64,000 nt of DNA from Cephalotrichum gorgonifer (Eukaryota; Ascomycota; Sordariomycetes; Microascales; Microascaceae), in contig ONZQ02000012.1 of assembly GCA_900312665.1 (NCBI GenBank), forward strand, positions 313,279 through 377,278, written 5' to 3'. Below the pieces are notes generated by a model. It saw only the letters and a list, made by a program, of their open reading frames with translations. It searched no databases and was not told where the DNA came from. Position numbers and translations under genes: made by a program. This document shows positions 44,855 through 56,494 of the stretch, one piece after another; the first letter of the stretch is position 1; every line of letters begins with the position of its first letter.

Positions 44855-47100
44855 TGCATGTAATAGTGTTCGTGCTAAATACAGTAGGTTTACTCTGTAA
44901 ATGGGTAAGTTTCTCTCATGCGAAAGCCTCGGATGAAAAGTCGAGGTTTCCGGGGAGTAAGTCGTACTACCTTAGCAAGCAAAGTATTAATAACACTCGG
45001 CCTATTGTTCTCAGGGTCTTGCGGGACGAGAGTAGCAAGTTGGAGAAAAAGCCGGTCCGGTCCAAGGGGGCGGGGAAACAGGGAACCGGGGCGAGGGCGG
45101 AGGGCGAGGGCATTCAAGATATATTGAGGGCAATTACATGCCGCGTCTGGAGAACGGGCCGACTCGGTCAGATGTTCATCAGGACATCAGGACAGTATCA
45201 ACTATCAGCCGCGGGCTGTTTAGAGTATTGTGGGCTTTGCCTGCCTGCGCCTCTTCTCGTGCCGGATCTGGGGGTGAGGGAGCCGGAGGGGCTGGTGGCA
45301 CAAGTGGTCTCGGCCGTAAAGTTATCGGGGTCATTGCAGGCAGAGTGGACAGTTGAATGTCGAAGCGAGACTCTGGTTGCAAGAGAGGACTTGCGGGGCC
45401 GCGGATCGCTCGGGGCAATCGCTCGGGGGCGCTTACGAGAAAGGGCAAGTTAAGTGCAGGGGCGGGGCTGCAGATGGAGACGGGAAACGACAGGCCAGAG
45501 GGAGCCCGTGAGTCAGAACCAGACGTGCTGGAAACCCAGCGAAGCTCAGGCGTTTCCGGCCCTACTGCTCGGAGGTGCTCGGCGGGTTGGGGCTGGGTTA
45601 GGAATAAGCGATGTGCAGAAAAAGTGAGGTAGCAATACTGGCAGGCGAGACCGCGCGCCTCGCTTCAGGTCGCGCGTCTCGGGCTTGGTGGCGGCATATT
45701 GTACTTATTCCCCCGCCCCTGCATTCGACTAATCGGCCGCCACTGTTTGGGGGTTTCTTTTTTTGGTCTCTGCTTTTGCTTTTACAAGTGCAGGTGGGTG
45801 GTCTGCCAGACGAGCAGAAGCAGAATTTGTCGCGAGGTTCAGATGGCAAGAATGGGCTGGATTGCCGGATTCGGCAGGGGCAATGGAGTGGCGTTCGTTC
45901 TGGCTCGCGTGGGTCTGCGACGAGTGTTTGGCTCTGGCTTGTGCCAACGCGAGACATTCTTTGGGGCTGGGTGACACCTTCAAGGCATTGTATTTGTATA
46001 GGCTACCAAACTGGACGGGAGGCAACGCCGATCCTACCCTTTGGCATGTAGTAAAATCGACAATGACGGGTATATAATGCCCCTCAATCCTACAAGGTAC
46101 TTCTATTGCTTATCTAACGTTGCATTGATGTTGTATATCGGAGGTACTGCTACATCTTCCAAACATCAGTGCCCCACCCCTCGGCTTTGTCACATGCACA
46201 AGGACCAATAAACGGACACATGGCTGGTCTGGTACGTAGCACTTGTTGCGCGAAGTTTCTCTCACTGTCCCCTATGCTCTTGCCCTGTCAGAGCCCGCCA
46301 CGACCCGCAGCAGCGAGGGGAGAATTTTTTTTCTTCACGCCAAAAGTAGTCTGGCGTCCCCCACTTTGGACATGGAAGCCAGGAGAAACCTCCCGGTCTG
46401 GTCGACCAGGGTGAGTCAATCCATCCTGTGGCTTTTAGCGCCCCAGCATGCCGGGCCCTGGCCCTGGGCTAGGCGGTCCTGGGGCCTAGGACCAGGGACC
46501 CGGGGTGCGGCGCCTGTTTCGCCTTCCGGTGACGCCGGCGGGCGAGAGACAGGCCGCCAGATCGTGTTTCTGGCTCCCTTCATCGTCTGCACGATTGATG
46601 TGTGGAGATTGCCTCGCAGATGTTGGAGGGGGCGTGCGGTGCGGCGCTGCAGGCTCGTATCTACTTGTCCGGGGGAAACGGAAGGGCGGGCGGGGAGGTG
46701 AGAGAAACATGGGAAACAAGAGAAGAATGGCGAATGGTGAATGGTGGGTGGGGCGGCGCCAAGAGTACACACGCGTGTTTGTTATGTGGTGTAAGACTTT
46801 GTCCCCATCAGACCCTTTCCAGGGCTGGCAAAAGTGGGGATTCAGTCTCCATTGGGTGGTAGTTATGACGCCAACCAGAAACCACAAAACCAGAGCAGAT
46901 GGGACAACCAGAACTGCCTGGCCGTGGCCCTCCAGGCCCGTCGAGCCAACCGGTACTTGTGCTTGGGCAGGTCGAGAAAAGACCGATTCTCTGGTCGCGC
47001 TCTCTCGCTCCTGGCACGGGTTTCCACGAATAAACAAATAGTGTGAGGAGAAGTACCTCGGACAACAAACGAGACCAAAGCAGATATCACATACAAGTAA

Positions 47101-47247
47101 AGATGCGAGGAAAATAAGAAAGAAAGAAAGCAAGAATGGAAAAAGAAAGAATGAATAGGAAATGCAAAATATTAAAAGAAAGAAAAAAGAACTCAGAAAA
47201 GAAAAGAAAAGCGAAAGAAGAAAGAGAGAGAGGGAGAAGAAAAACGA
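47101..47247 (+). repeat. Polypurine tract
   Basis: About 150 bp of almost pure A/G on the plus strand, mainly AAAG and GAAA units. It is low-complexity DNA that could form a triplex or exclude nucleosomes. Confidence 0.8.
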
Positions 47248-48760
47248 CCACGACATTGCGACATGCTTCTACAGCGGCAGTGGTTCGGTTGCGCCACCCA
47301 CGAGAAGGCACCAGGCACCGCCCATACTCGCCCTTGGAAAGACGAGCGGTCCGCCTGTCCCGCCCCTCCTTTTGAGTTGACCAGAGACAAAACGCTACCC
47401 CGTCGGGCGGTCGGCGTCGTTGGCAGCGCTCCTCGTCCAGTGAGCAGCGGCGAACGTCCCCACCCCAAAGCAAAACTAGTTCCCGCATGATGGTTGGGAT
47501 GAACCGGGGAAGGAACCTCCTTGCCACCGCCCCCGCTGCTTCCTTCCTTCGGCATGGCTTGTGCCTGCCTGCCCTCTCCAATGCTCCGTCTCCTTCCCAA
47601 TACCACCTATAACCACCTATTATTACCACCGGCTCCACCATCTATCCCACCCAGACCCAGTCAATCCTGCCTTCCCAGCCATTCGTTCCCTGCCGCACCC
47701 GACCACGTAAAAATAGTCGCTTCCCCTCCAAAAAGACTAACTAGCTCGGAACCTACTTGTTCGTGGACTCGTCGTACTTGCACTTCGCTCACCGCCGTTG
47801 AACCTAGTCTTTTTTTCCTCTTTTCCATTTTCCGTGCTTTAGTCTCAATTCCTTTCTCCCAACCCTCCTCCTCGTCCCAACGCAAACGCTGGCACCCGCC
47901 CATGCCTTGTCGACCTCACGACCTCACGGGCCATCACTTGCCAACTCACTCCGCTATCTGGGCGGGCCCGGCCCCACCAGCAGACTCGCCCAGAGCAGCC
48001 GGAGGACGGCCAACTATTAAGGGCGCCAACGCTCCAGCGATTGGTGGTTGGTGAAGAACAACCACTGCCTCTTCCTCTTGTCCTCTCTCCCCTCGCCTTT
48101 CCCCCACGCCAGAGGAGACCGGCCACCCGCGCGATTAACCTGTACTACGGCCCAACTACCACCTCGACACTGCTCGACCGGCACTCCTTGGTACACGTGG
48201 ACGGCCCCGACCGTTTTCCCCCGAGGCCCTCTTCTCTCCACCGCGGCCGTTCCCTCTCCGATTGGTAATTCCAAGGAGGGGGAAATCTCTCTGAGAGGAT
48301 TTGGCAATTCTAACAGAGGGCTGAAAACCGAACGGGAGCCTTAACCAATTCATGGAATGAACACTGCCGGATACGAATTTGGGATGTCCATGTAACTGGG
48401 TCACACCCTCCTCGCCTGCTTCTGGACGCAAACGTCGGTGCTCGACGAATTCGGACGTCATAATAATAAGCACAATCCGGTCTCGCCTGCAACACTCCCC
48501 CCCTCCTTCCCGACTTGTCGCGCAAACAAGCTCGCTTCTTCCCCGCCCCCACCACGCCACGCCCACTCACCGGCGATTTCCATCGTTTAAGCGTTATTCA
48601 CCTTTGAGAGCTCCCTCTCAAAGCCACAAAGGACGACGCGACAATCGCGACCGTCTTATTTTTGGCTTGGAACAAAGTCGGCGGTCTACCCGCCAATATC
48701 ACCACAAACCCGGAAGCTCAACTTCGCCGCTAGCTCCGCCCAGTATTTCGCTCTCACACA

Positions 48761-50562
48761 ATGTTTACAATGTCGCCCGACTTAAGGCCATTGATCCTTC
48801 CACAACTTGTCGAGCGACGGAGGAGACTGGAATCACAACAGTTGGACGGCGACCTCATACACCTCTATGACGCGACGAACTCGTCCTCTTCCGATGTTGG
48901 CTCCCCCATCACGCCTACCTTTTCGGCCCGCGGCCATCTTCGATGTTCGAGCTCCGCCTCATCGCTCGACCTCCCGTTCAACCTGATGGACAGCCCGACC
49001 TCGCCATCGCAGGCCGCGCATTCGATCAAATCATGCCAGCGACAACTACCCGACGTCGAGGAGGAGCCGTGCGAACGCGACGACCCGGATATCCTGGACG
49101 GACTCTACGACTGCCTCTGTTAGTAAACCCCGGAACGGCCCCCCGTCCTATTAGCCACCACCAGCGCAAGTCGCATTAGCCCACGGCCCGTGCTAACTTT
49201 CTTCTTATCATAGGCGACGGACCTTTCTGCGTCCACCGTTCCACCCCCAACATGCTCGAGCGGCCAGCCGCGAACGGGTTCGAGTTCGACTATGACCTCG
49301 GATTTTTGAGCGAGACCGATCTAGCTGGTACTCGCGAGAGGAGGAATTTCCGGATTGGGTCTGCCGAGTCTTCGCTCTCGGGCTTCACCTCTCGAATCGG
49401 ATACCGATTTCCCGGACTCGGTCGCTGGAAAGGCTCGAGGAAGAACAGCCTCTCCGCCCTCTCGGTGTCCGGACTCAGCGGCGACGCTAGCGCCCCTGTC
49501 TCTCACGCCCCATCCCTGCGGTCTAGGTCTTCTTCGATCGGCTCCCCGCTGAGGCCGAGCTACCCCCACACCTCCGACGCTACCATCTCCGCCTCTCCAC
49601 GACACTCCTTCTGGGACTCCGTCGAAAGTGTCATTCTCCCGGCGGTCGAAGCCGACAGGGGCGACTCGAGCCAAGATTTGGAACGCGACAGGCGCTTGGC
49701 CACCACACCCCTCCTCCCGCCTCTGGTCACCGACACAAAGACGCCCACTGGCCGACTGTCTTCATCTCCGCCCTTTGCATTGCCCCCCTCTCTATCGGAC
49801 CGGTATGGACAACCCCTCCCACCGCACAATCCGGCCCCGTCCCTGAGGACGAAGGCCTCGGTCGTGTCTTTCCGGCTCTCGCCTACAAGCCCCGAGCTCC
49901 CCATCCCATTCCCCAACCTCCTCAACGACGACGAGTGGTCCGACCGCCTCGGCCACGCGAACTTCACCATCCTACCGATCCCGTATCAGCCCGAGGACGT
50001 CACGCTCTCCGCGCTGAAGAAGCTCCGCGCCGACCTAGACCTCGCGCGCATCAACTATGCGAAGCACCTCTTCCGCACGGGCGAGAACTATGGCGAGACG
50101 AGCAAGATCTACGCCCTCACGCAGGAGAAGTGGGCCGAGGTGGAGGCAACCTGGAGGCGCATGCACGACGAGACCATGGAGCGGATCCTCGCGGCTGCCG
50201 ATTCCCCCCTACCGCCGCTGCCGGAGCAGCAGCAGCATCAACAATATCCCGGCATCAGGAGCCGGAGCCGCGGACGTGGTCGGGGTCGGGCAGTTAGCAG
50301 TGCCTCGGGACGAGGACGCTCAGCTACCGAAGGCGGGGTATTTGCAGGAATGGAGTGGAGACGGATAGAGGAGAGCGGACCCGCCGCCCTGCCACGGATG
50401 CTACGCGAGGACGACAAGTTCCCCTCTTGCGGGGACGAAGACATCGTCGGGCCGATGGTGCGGGAGGAGGTGATGGTCCACGCCAGGACGTCTAGCCACG
50501 ACGGTCGGGGTGCTAGGCTGTGGAGGAATCTGATAGACAGGGTTGGTGGGTTCCGGAGGTGA
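48761..50562 (+). CDS. Ser/Pro-rich fungal protein of unknown function
   Basis: Exons 48761-49118 and 49214-50562, with a 95-bp GTTAGT...CATAG intron, give 568 residues. The junction reads DCLC-DGPFCVH, restoring a Cys-rich patch. The first half is Ser/Pro/Arg-rich and probably disordered (many SP, RS and SSS runs, typical phosphorylation sites). A more ordered conserved-looking block near residues 345-440 includes WSDRLGHANFTILPIPYQPE, then ALKKLRADLDLARINYAKHL and TQEKWAEVEATWRRMHDETM, likely helical or coiled-coil. An RGRGRGR stretch follows. No catalytic motif, signal or membrane segment. A CT-rich leader and the 8-kb upstream region suggest complex regulation. I do not recognise the family by name. 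Confidence 0.78.
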
Positions 50563-52026
50563 GGGACCGACAACGCGTCTACTACCCTCGAGATGGAACC
50601 TTGAACGGACGAAACAGCCGCGAGACCGAGCTACCGGCAGGAAGGGGGCAGAACACCACCCTTGGGATGAAGCCACGGACAGAGGGAGGACAGAACCAAA
50701 ATCCCGAGGACGAAGAAGAGTACCAAAAACGGCTACGGCCTGAGCGATTTTCTTGCGATGGACGCATACGCAGCATAGACCGACATGTTTTGACGCACCG
50801 AGATACCCAACTTTTTTTCACACTCCTTTACTTGTATTCCCTTTATGCAAGACGCAGCTTACGAAGCGACGCCTCTTCAGGCATTTTTTTTCTTTTCCTT
50901 TGTCTATTTCATTTTCCCAGTGGTGTGTTTGACGAATTGATGGGGGAGCAATTGAGGATCACCATGTGATAACGATAATGGGCATCATCATTTACAGGCG
51001 CGGATGGAAGATTTGTTTTCTTTTTTTTTGCTTTGTGTTACATGGCAGCTGAACATGCTGCCGCTGGCGCCTTGTTTGGGGGCATATTCTTTATTGGGAC
51101 GGGTGTTGGATTAATAGAGGGGAATCGTCACTGGACTGGCCTGCGGTTATGATTAAAGTGGGAGATGGGAGATGAGAGATGGGGTCAAAATGCGATGGCG
51201 GGGAGAAGATTGATGTACATTTACTACTCGAATACCATTTGGAGGAAGAACGATACGAGGGATTGAGGTTGGCTTGGTGGACGTCAGGGGGCGGATGTCT
51301 TTGGCAGCATCACGGCTCTACAGTAGCCGTGCTGCGGAGGGAGGGGCATCGGTTTGGCACGAGAGTGGGCTGTGTCGTGTATCCTGCTCGGGACACTTCC
51401 CGGGCGCGAATATAGAAATACCAAAAGATATCCACACACGTATCTTGTCTCATTGCCCATTACTGGTCTCTACTGGGTTTGCATGCACGAATGTGGGAGC
51501 TCCGGGAAGCTACTTGTTAGTTTGCGTACGAGACCGGGGATGTATCCGGGAAGGTAGGGGGTGGGAAGTCCGGGTGGTCGGACGCGGAGGGCGGAGGCGG
51601 ATGTAAATGTGGGGCCAGAGGCGGCAGGGAGCCTCAAGTCTGACATCTCGGAGCTTATGCTTGACGCCGGGATCGATTGCGAAGGGAAGGCTTGTGTGAT
51701 TTCCAGATCTTAATCACCCGTGGCTACCGTTCGCCTAATCGGCCGTTGACTCGGGGGGATGGAAAGGGGTGGACGGGAAGTGGTGATTTGCGAGCTGTTG
51801 CCATTAGAGCGAAAAGTCACTGAAGGCTTTCGTTTGGACACGATGTTTTTGGGGGGAGTTAGTTTGGCAGCTTTCATTCGGATGGGACTTCCCTTTTCGG
51901 ATGGAGTTCAATAATACAGTGTATTGTCTTAGTAGAACCTGAGTTGAGTATTTCACAGCTATGTATGCACAAAGCTCCTTGGGGCCCGACCACCAACAGT
52001 ATTCTTCAACAAGCGGAGACCCGCCG
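50563..52026. other. Intergenic
   Basis: 3' flank of the Ser/Pro-rich gene and 5' flank of tRNA-Asp. No gene recognised. Confidence 0.4.
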
Positions 52027-52118
52027 TCTTTCTTGGTCTAGTGGTAAGGATACCTGCCTGTCATACAGACAGCGCGCTAGTTTCGCAGGTGGCCGGGGTT
52101 CGATTCCCCGAGAGAGAG
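52027..52118 (+). tRNA. tRNA-Asp (GTC), intron-containing
   Basis: The acceptor stem TCTTTCT pairs with AGAGAGA (one wobble) and the discriminator base is G, as expected for Asp. The anticodon stem CCTGC/GCAGG encloses CT-GTC-A, then an intron of about 20 nt. The T arm is CGGGG-TTCGATT-CCCCG. Confidence 0.9.
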
Positions 52119-52712
52119 TTATCCGGTTCTCAGTTTATTTTTTTTTTCCCTCTTTTTTGTCGAATGCTACGGTTTAGACCTGCTTGGGAGGGGGCGGGGG
52201 GAGAGGAGAAGAATGAGTAATAACTGGGCTGTTTATGGATGGAATGGGAGGGTAGGACTGCGAACGGTTTTCTGTCATTCCTGCTTCAGCCGGAAAAGTT
52301 GTGGTCTGGATGTGCATATCGGTGGATGGCACATACGGCGAAGTACTTTTGGAGATGCAGGCCACCCCCACCGATCTGCGGGGTAGGACAGGCCTGCACC
52401 GGAAGTGTCATGCCGTGGCGTAGACACACACTGTTCCATCCATTCACTCCAGATCACCTGAGAGAGTGTGAGATATGAGTTGCGCGTCTAATAGATGGCA
52501 GAGAGGTGCTTGCTTACCTTCAAACCCTAGCGGGCAACTGTTAAACATCATCATAGGGAGGACGTAGTTTAAGGGGCAGGTATACACATAATAATAGCCC
52601 ACATTGGCTGGCACCCAAAAGCCACTAACGCTAATACACAACCACTTACACGGCCGCGGGGACATGAGTAGAGACAGGAAATTCATTCATTACATGCAGC
52701 TATTATTAGTCT
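52119..52712. other. Intergenic
   Basis: 3' flank of the MFS gene and of tRNA-Asp. A T-rich run follows the tRNA (52137-52147), fitting a Pol III terminator. Confidence 0.5.
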
Positions 52713-54257
52713 TTAGTTAGAGACCTTGGTCTTTTCAGCCCCGCCCTCGTTCTCACTTTCCAAAACGCCCTCCTCCGCCGCCCCTTCCTTGTCCTGCTCC
52801 AATCCCCACGCGGCAATGTTCGGGTACTTGTTGATGTAATACCGCATCCCAAGGATGCCCAGGATGCTCCCCGCCGCGAACGCCGCCGCGAGGCCGAACC
52901 CGATCGGGTACCGCGGCGAGTCGCTCACCCGCCACGCCCGGAGCGGGATGGTGGCGTGGCCGGTGTACACGAGCATGACGGCGGTCGCCACGAGAATGGA
53001 CCGGACCTCTGGCTCCTTGCGCAGGATCTCGGCCAGCCATGCCACGAGGCAGTACCCCCACGCCGCTGTGGTGAAGGTCAGGAAGTAGAAGGTCATGACG
53101 ACCTCCCACTGCCGGGGCCAGCCGATCAGCACCGACGTCGCCAGGAGCTGCACGGCCGCCGCCCCGGACGCGACCTGCCACCGCCACCTCGTCCAGTCGC
53201 TGACGGCGTTGAGGCCGATGGTGAAGACGATGCTCAGCGCGTAGCCGCCCAGCGGGATGAGGTTGACGGTGTAGACCGAGTACCGCGGCGTGCCGTCGGC
53301 CTTCTCGAGGCCCTTGAGGAAGAGGAGGAAGTATGCGTTGGCGCGCTGGCTCCACGCGAACTGGAGGTACGCGGCGAGGAAGAGGTACGACAGCGGGCTC
53401 CGGACCAGGAGCCTCAGCTTCCGCACGAGTGTCCTGAGAGGGATGAGCTCCGCGGTGCTGGTGCCGCTATCGCTCATGCGCGAGCGGGCCAGCGCCCTCT
53501 CCCGCTCGTTGAGCCACAGCGCGCGCGTGATGGCGGGGGAGTCCGGGACGATGAGGGCGCCGACGAGGCCCCACGCCACCGTCATGGCGCCCGAGACGAT
53601 GAAGAGCCACTGCCACCCCGCGAGCCCCAGCGCGCCGTTCAGGTTCTTGTACAGCGAGGCCTGGACGATGCCGAGGAACATGTTGCCCGCGACGCCGCTG
53701 GCGCCGAAGATGGCGACGCGCTTGCCGAGCTCCTCCGGGCGGTACCAGTTGAAGATGAGGGCAACGATCCCGGGCCAAGAAGTGGACTCGAAGACGCCGA
53801 GGAAGAAGCGGAGGGCAAAGATGGCTTTCGCGCTGCGCGCCTTGTAGGTGAAGAGAGTGAGGAGGCCCCAGATGACCTCGCACGCGGGGAGGAAGACCGA
53901 GGGCCGGACGCGGGTCTGGATGATCTGCGAGGGGACGATGAAGAGGGCGTAGCCGATGGAGAAGTAGGTTGTGAACTCGACCAGCTCGTTGCCATACAGG
54001 TGCAGGTCCTCCTTCATTCCCGAGACGTAGGCGGCTGTCGTGGCGCTCTGGTCCATGTCCTTGAAGAGGCCGGCGAAGAAGGCCCAGAAGAGGAGGAGGA
54101 CGTCAAGCTTGAGGACCAGGACGTGCGACGGGTCCTTGAAGTAGGGGTGTATCTTTGCGAGCCATGATGTCGACTCGACAAAGTCTTGGCCCTGGTCTTG
54201 GTCCTGGGGCGTCTCGGAGCTGGTGGAAGCTTTCTTCAGACTCGCCGTCGGCGACAT
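52713..54257 (-). CDS. MFS transporter, anion:cation symporter (Dal5/Liz1/Fen2-like)
   Basis: A single exon of 514 residues from the ATG at 54257; the frame is open upstream but reaches no ATG. Twelve membrane helices are expected; clear ones include VLLLFWAFFAGLFKDMDQS, FTTYFSIGYALFIVPSQII, IFALRFFLGVFESTSWPGIV and WQWLFIVSGAMTVAWGLVGAL. The D-x-S/A start of helix 1 and the R-x-x-x-G-x-x-E pattern (RFFLGVFES) place it in the allantoate/pantothenate permease family, which imports organic anions. It is divergent from a TauD-type dioxygenase across 909 bp, so taurine or another sulfonate is a reasonable inferred substrate, but family members also carry vitamins and ureides. Confidence 0.9.
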   Translation of the reverse strand: MSPTASLKKASTSSETPQDQDQGQDFVESTSWLAKIHPYFKDPSHVLVLKLDVLLLFWAFFAGLFKDMDQSATTAAYVSGMKEDLHLYGNELVEFTTYFSIGYALFIVPSQIIQTRVRPSVFLPACEVIWGLLTLFTYKARSAKAIFALRFFLGVFESTSWPGIVALIFNWYRPEELGKRVAIFGASGVAGNMFLGIVQASLYKNLNGALGLAGWQWLFIVSGAMTVAWGLVGALIVPDSPAITRALWLNERERALARSRMSDSGTSTAELIPLRTLVRKLRLLVRSPLSYLFLAAYLQFAWSQRANAYFLLFLKGLEKADGTPRYSVYTVNLIPLGGYALSIVFTIGLNAVSDWTRWRWQVASGAAAVQLLATSVLIGWPRQWEVVMTFYFLTFTTAAWGYCLVAWLAEILRKEPEVRSILVATAVMLVYTGHATIPLRAWRVSDSPRYPIGFGLAAAFAAGSILGILGMRYYINKYPNIAAWGLEQDKEGAAEEGVLESENEGGAEKTKVSN

Positions 54258-55166
54258 GTTGCCGATCCCAAGGGGAAAGCCCGGGTGATGTGGGTGGCTA
54301 TACAAGGAAGCTAGCTAGCTGCTATGGGAGCGAGATGCGCGAAGTGATTGATACGCCGCGAGAACTATCAGAAAGTTTGTTCGAAAACGAACAAGCAAAA
54401 CCTCATAATTATACTAATCAGCCCACACGGCACCACACGCGAGTAGGTTACATCGATGAGCGCCGGCTCTTGGCGAGATAAAAACTGTGATGGCGAGATC
54501 AATCCCATATATTTCGTTTACATAGCTATAAGAGAAGATTAACCGATCCAGGAGCCGATTACGAAGGGGTAAAGAAAGACTGAGAGTGCGGCGATTACGG
54601 ATCCTCTCCAATAGTGTCTAGAGGTGGGGAAGAGATGACCACGACCTCTGCTACTGAGGAGCAAAATCTTACTTCAGATAAGCCAATGAGGGACCTGTAA
54701 TTAGAGCTCGGTTGGCCAAGTTAACAAACTCGTGTAAGCATTTCAAGAAAATGCATGCACCGATGTCGTCTTCAACCCTGCAGATGATGATATTCTCTAG
54801 TAATTCGGGGTGGGGCCGGCAACCGATCACGAAAGCGGCACGTTTCCCGAATCAGACCAGAAGCGGGTCCGCCGAGCGCCGATATCGAACTCGTCAGAGG
54901 AAGAGAGGTGGTGCGCAAGAGCCGTGAGGGGAAATGACTCCTCTGCGGCCCGCAGGATACAATACAATAAACAGGCTGCGGGCACCGATCGTCGTCCTGA
55001 TATATTCTATGGAATATCTTTTATGATTATTGAACCAACTCCTGTGATTATTGAACCAAGCCAAGTTCTCACAACCAACCAGACAAACAACGCCCAGGCC
55101 GACGTCATAGCCAGTTTCCCCCCCCCCTTTTCTGTAATTAACTACGTAGCACTCCTTTTTCCCATC
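54258..55166. promoter_or_regulatory. Divergent promoter of MFS and TauD genes
   Basis: 909 bp shared by the two genes. A 15-bp direct repeat, TGATTATTGAACCAA, occurs at 55024-55038 and 55045-55059, 21 bp apart and about 110-145 bp before the dioxygenase start. I saw no clear palindrome of the CYS3/MetR sulfur-regulator type. Confidence 0.5.
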
Positions 55167-56494
55167 ATGCCCTCGGAACCGTTGTACCCCGCATACCTGC
55201 CTACCCGCCCAGACGGGTTCTCGGAACCCACGCCCGTGCCGCCGTTCGAGGGCGACGAGCCCGGCACCCGCGCCGATCCCTCCACGCCGACCCTGCGGAA
55301 GAGCGGAGCGGCCATCACGAATATCACGCCCAGGGTCGGTCTCGAGATCCGGGGCGTGCAGCTCAGCTCGCTGAGCAAGGAGAGCCTCGACGAGGTTGCG
55401 CTCCTGGCCGCCGAGAAGGGTGTTCTAGTTTTTGTGCGTATAAGAGATAAACCGACATCTAGCACCCCCCCNNNNNNNNNNNNNNNNNNNNNNNNNNNNN
55501 NNNNNNNNNNNNNNNNNNNNNNNNNNNNNNNNNNNNNNNNNNNNNNNNNNNNNNNNNNNNNNNNNNNNNACGCTCTGCCTGCAGCTAATTTCCCTATAAT
55601 AAAACTACTTTCTTCTTTTAATAATGGGAGAATTATCGCTAACACGCTGGGATTTTAGAGGGATCAAGATTTCGCGGACGCGGGCTTCGATAAGCAACTC
55701 GAGACCGTCAGGCACTATGGCCCCCTGCATCGGCACCCAACCATGGGCTACCCCGCGGGAACCGGGCCCGAGTTCCACGTCGTCTACGCTGACGAGAAGT
55801 CGTAAGTCAGAAGAAGAAAAAAGCCCCTAGTCGATAGTTTCCACGCTTATCTATACCCACCCAACTGTTCCCCGAATACTGACTCGGATATCAAACTCAT
55901 AGCGGCAACCTGAGAACCCTCCTGGGTCCCCGTGCCACGTACGACCTGTGGCACGTCGACCAGACCTTCACGCCCAACGTGCCGTCCACCACCTTCTTCT
56001 GGGTCCTCGAGACCCCGGCGAACGGCGGCGGCGACACGGCCTTCACCTCCCTCACGGCGGCGTACGAGGCCCTCTCCCCGGCCTTCAGGGAAACGCTCCT
56101 GCCCCTGAACCTGCTCCACACCTCCGCCTCGGACGGCGAGGTACGGCGCGTCGGGGCGGAGCGCGCGCTGAAGGAGGCCATCAACACCACGCACCCGCTC
56201 GTCATCCGGCACCCCGTCACCGGCAAGCCAGCGCTCTTCGTCAACCCCACCATCGCGAGGCAGGTCGAGGGCTTCCTGCCCGAGGAGTCGCAGCACCTGC
56301 TGGCGTACCTGCACAACCACATCCGCAGCATGGACTTCAGCTGCCGCGTGAGGTGGGAGAAGGGGACGGTGGTCGTCTGGGACCAGAGGACCACCGCGCA
56401 CTCTGCGGTGCCTGATTTCCAGGATAACGAGAGGAGGCACATGGTGAGGGTGATTCCGTATGGGTCTAAGCCGGAGCCTTTCGCGGCAAGGTAA
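55167..56494 (+). CDS. TauD/TfdA-family Fe(II)/2-oxoglutarate dioxygenase
   Basis: Exons 55167-55433, 55659-55801 and 55903-56494 give 333 residues. The junction VLVF-RDQDFADAG restores the hallmark strand of the family. Iron ligands are His154 and Asp156 in LWHVDQTF and His303 in TTAHSAVPD; the 2-oxoglutarate Arg is in RHMVRVIP. Other landmarks are HYGPLHRHPTMG and NGGGDTAF. These enzymes hydroxylate sulfonates such as taurine (or alkyl sulfates) next to sulfur, releasing sulfite. The first intron contains an assembly gap of 98 N, which does not touch coding sequence. No signal peptide; cytosolic. With the divergent MFS gene it looks like an organosulfur utilisation unit, though other 2-oxoglutarate substrates are possible. 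Confidence 0.91.
55472..55569. other. Assembly gap (98 N)
   Basis: Run of N directly after a C7 homopolymer, inside intron 1 of the dioxygenase gene. True length is unknown. Confidence 0.99.

Larger units (their letters stand above)
40709..48760. other. 8-kb region without recognisable genes
   Basis: Many overlapping frames exist on both strands, because the DNA is fairly GC-rich and has purine/pyrimidine blocks, but none carries a domain, signal peptide or exon chain I can support. The last kilobase (about 47.5-48.75 kb) is CT-rich and looks like the leader of the gene at 48761. A motif cluster and a polypurine tract are listed separately. Confidence 0.45.

Noticed and set aside
44809..45453. 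214-codon frame in the gene desert
   Set aside because: Low-complexity, Arg/Gly-rich composition expected by chance in GC-rich DNA; no domain, splice site pattern or plausible promoter.
46486..47256. 256-codon minus-strand frame with a strongly hydrophobic start (runs of Phe, Leu and Ser)
   Set aside because: The hydrophobic stretch is only the translation of the polypurine tract read on the opposite strand; the rest has no domain.
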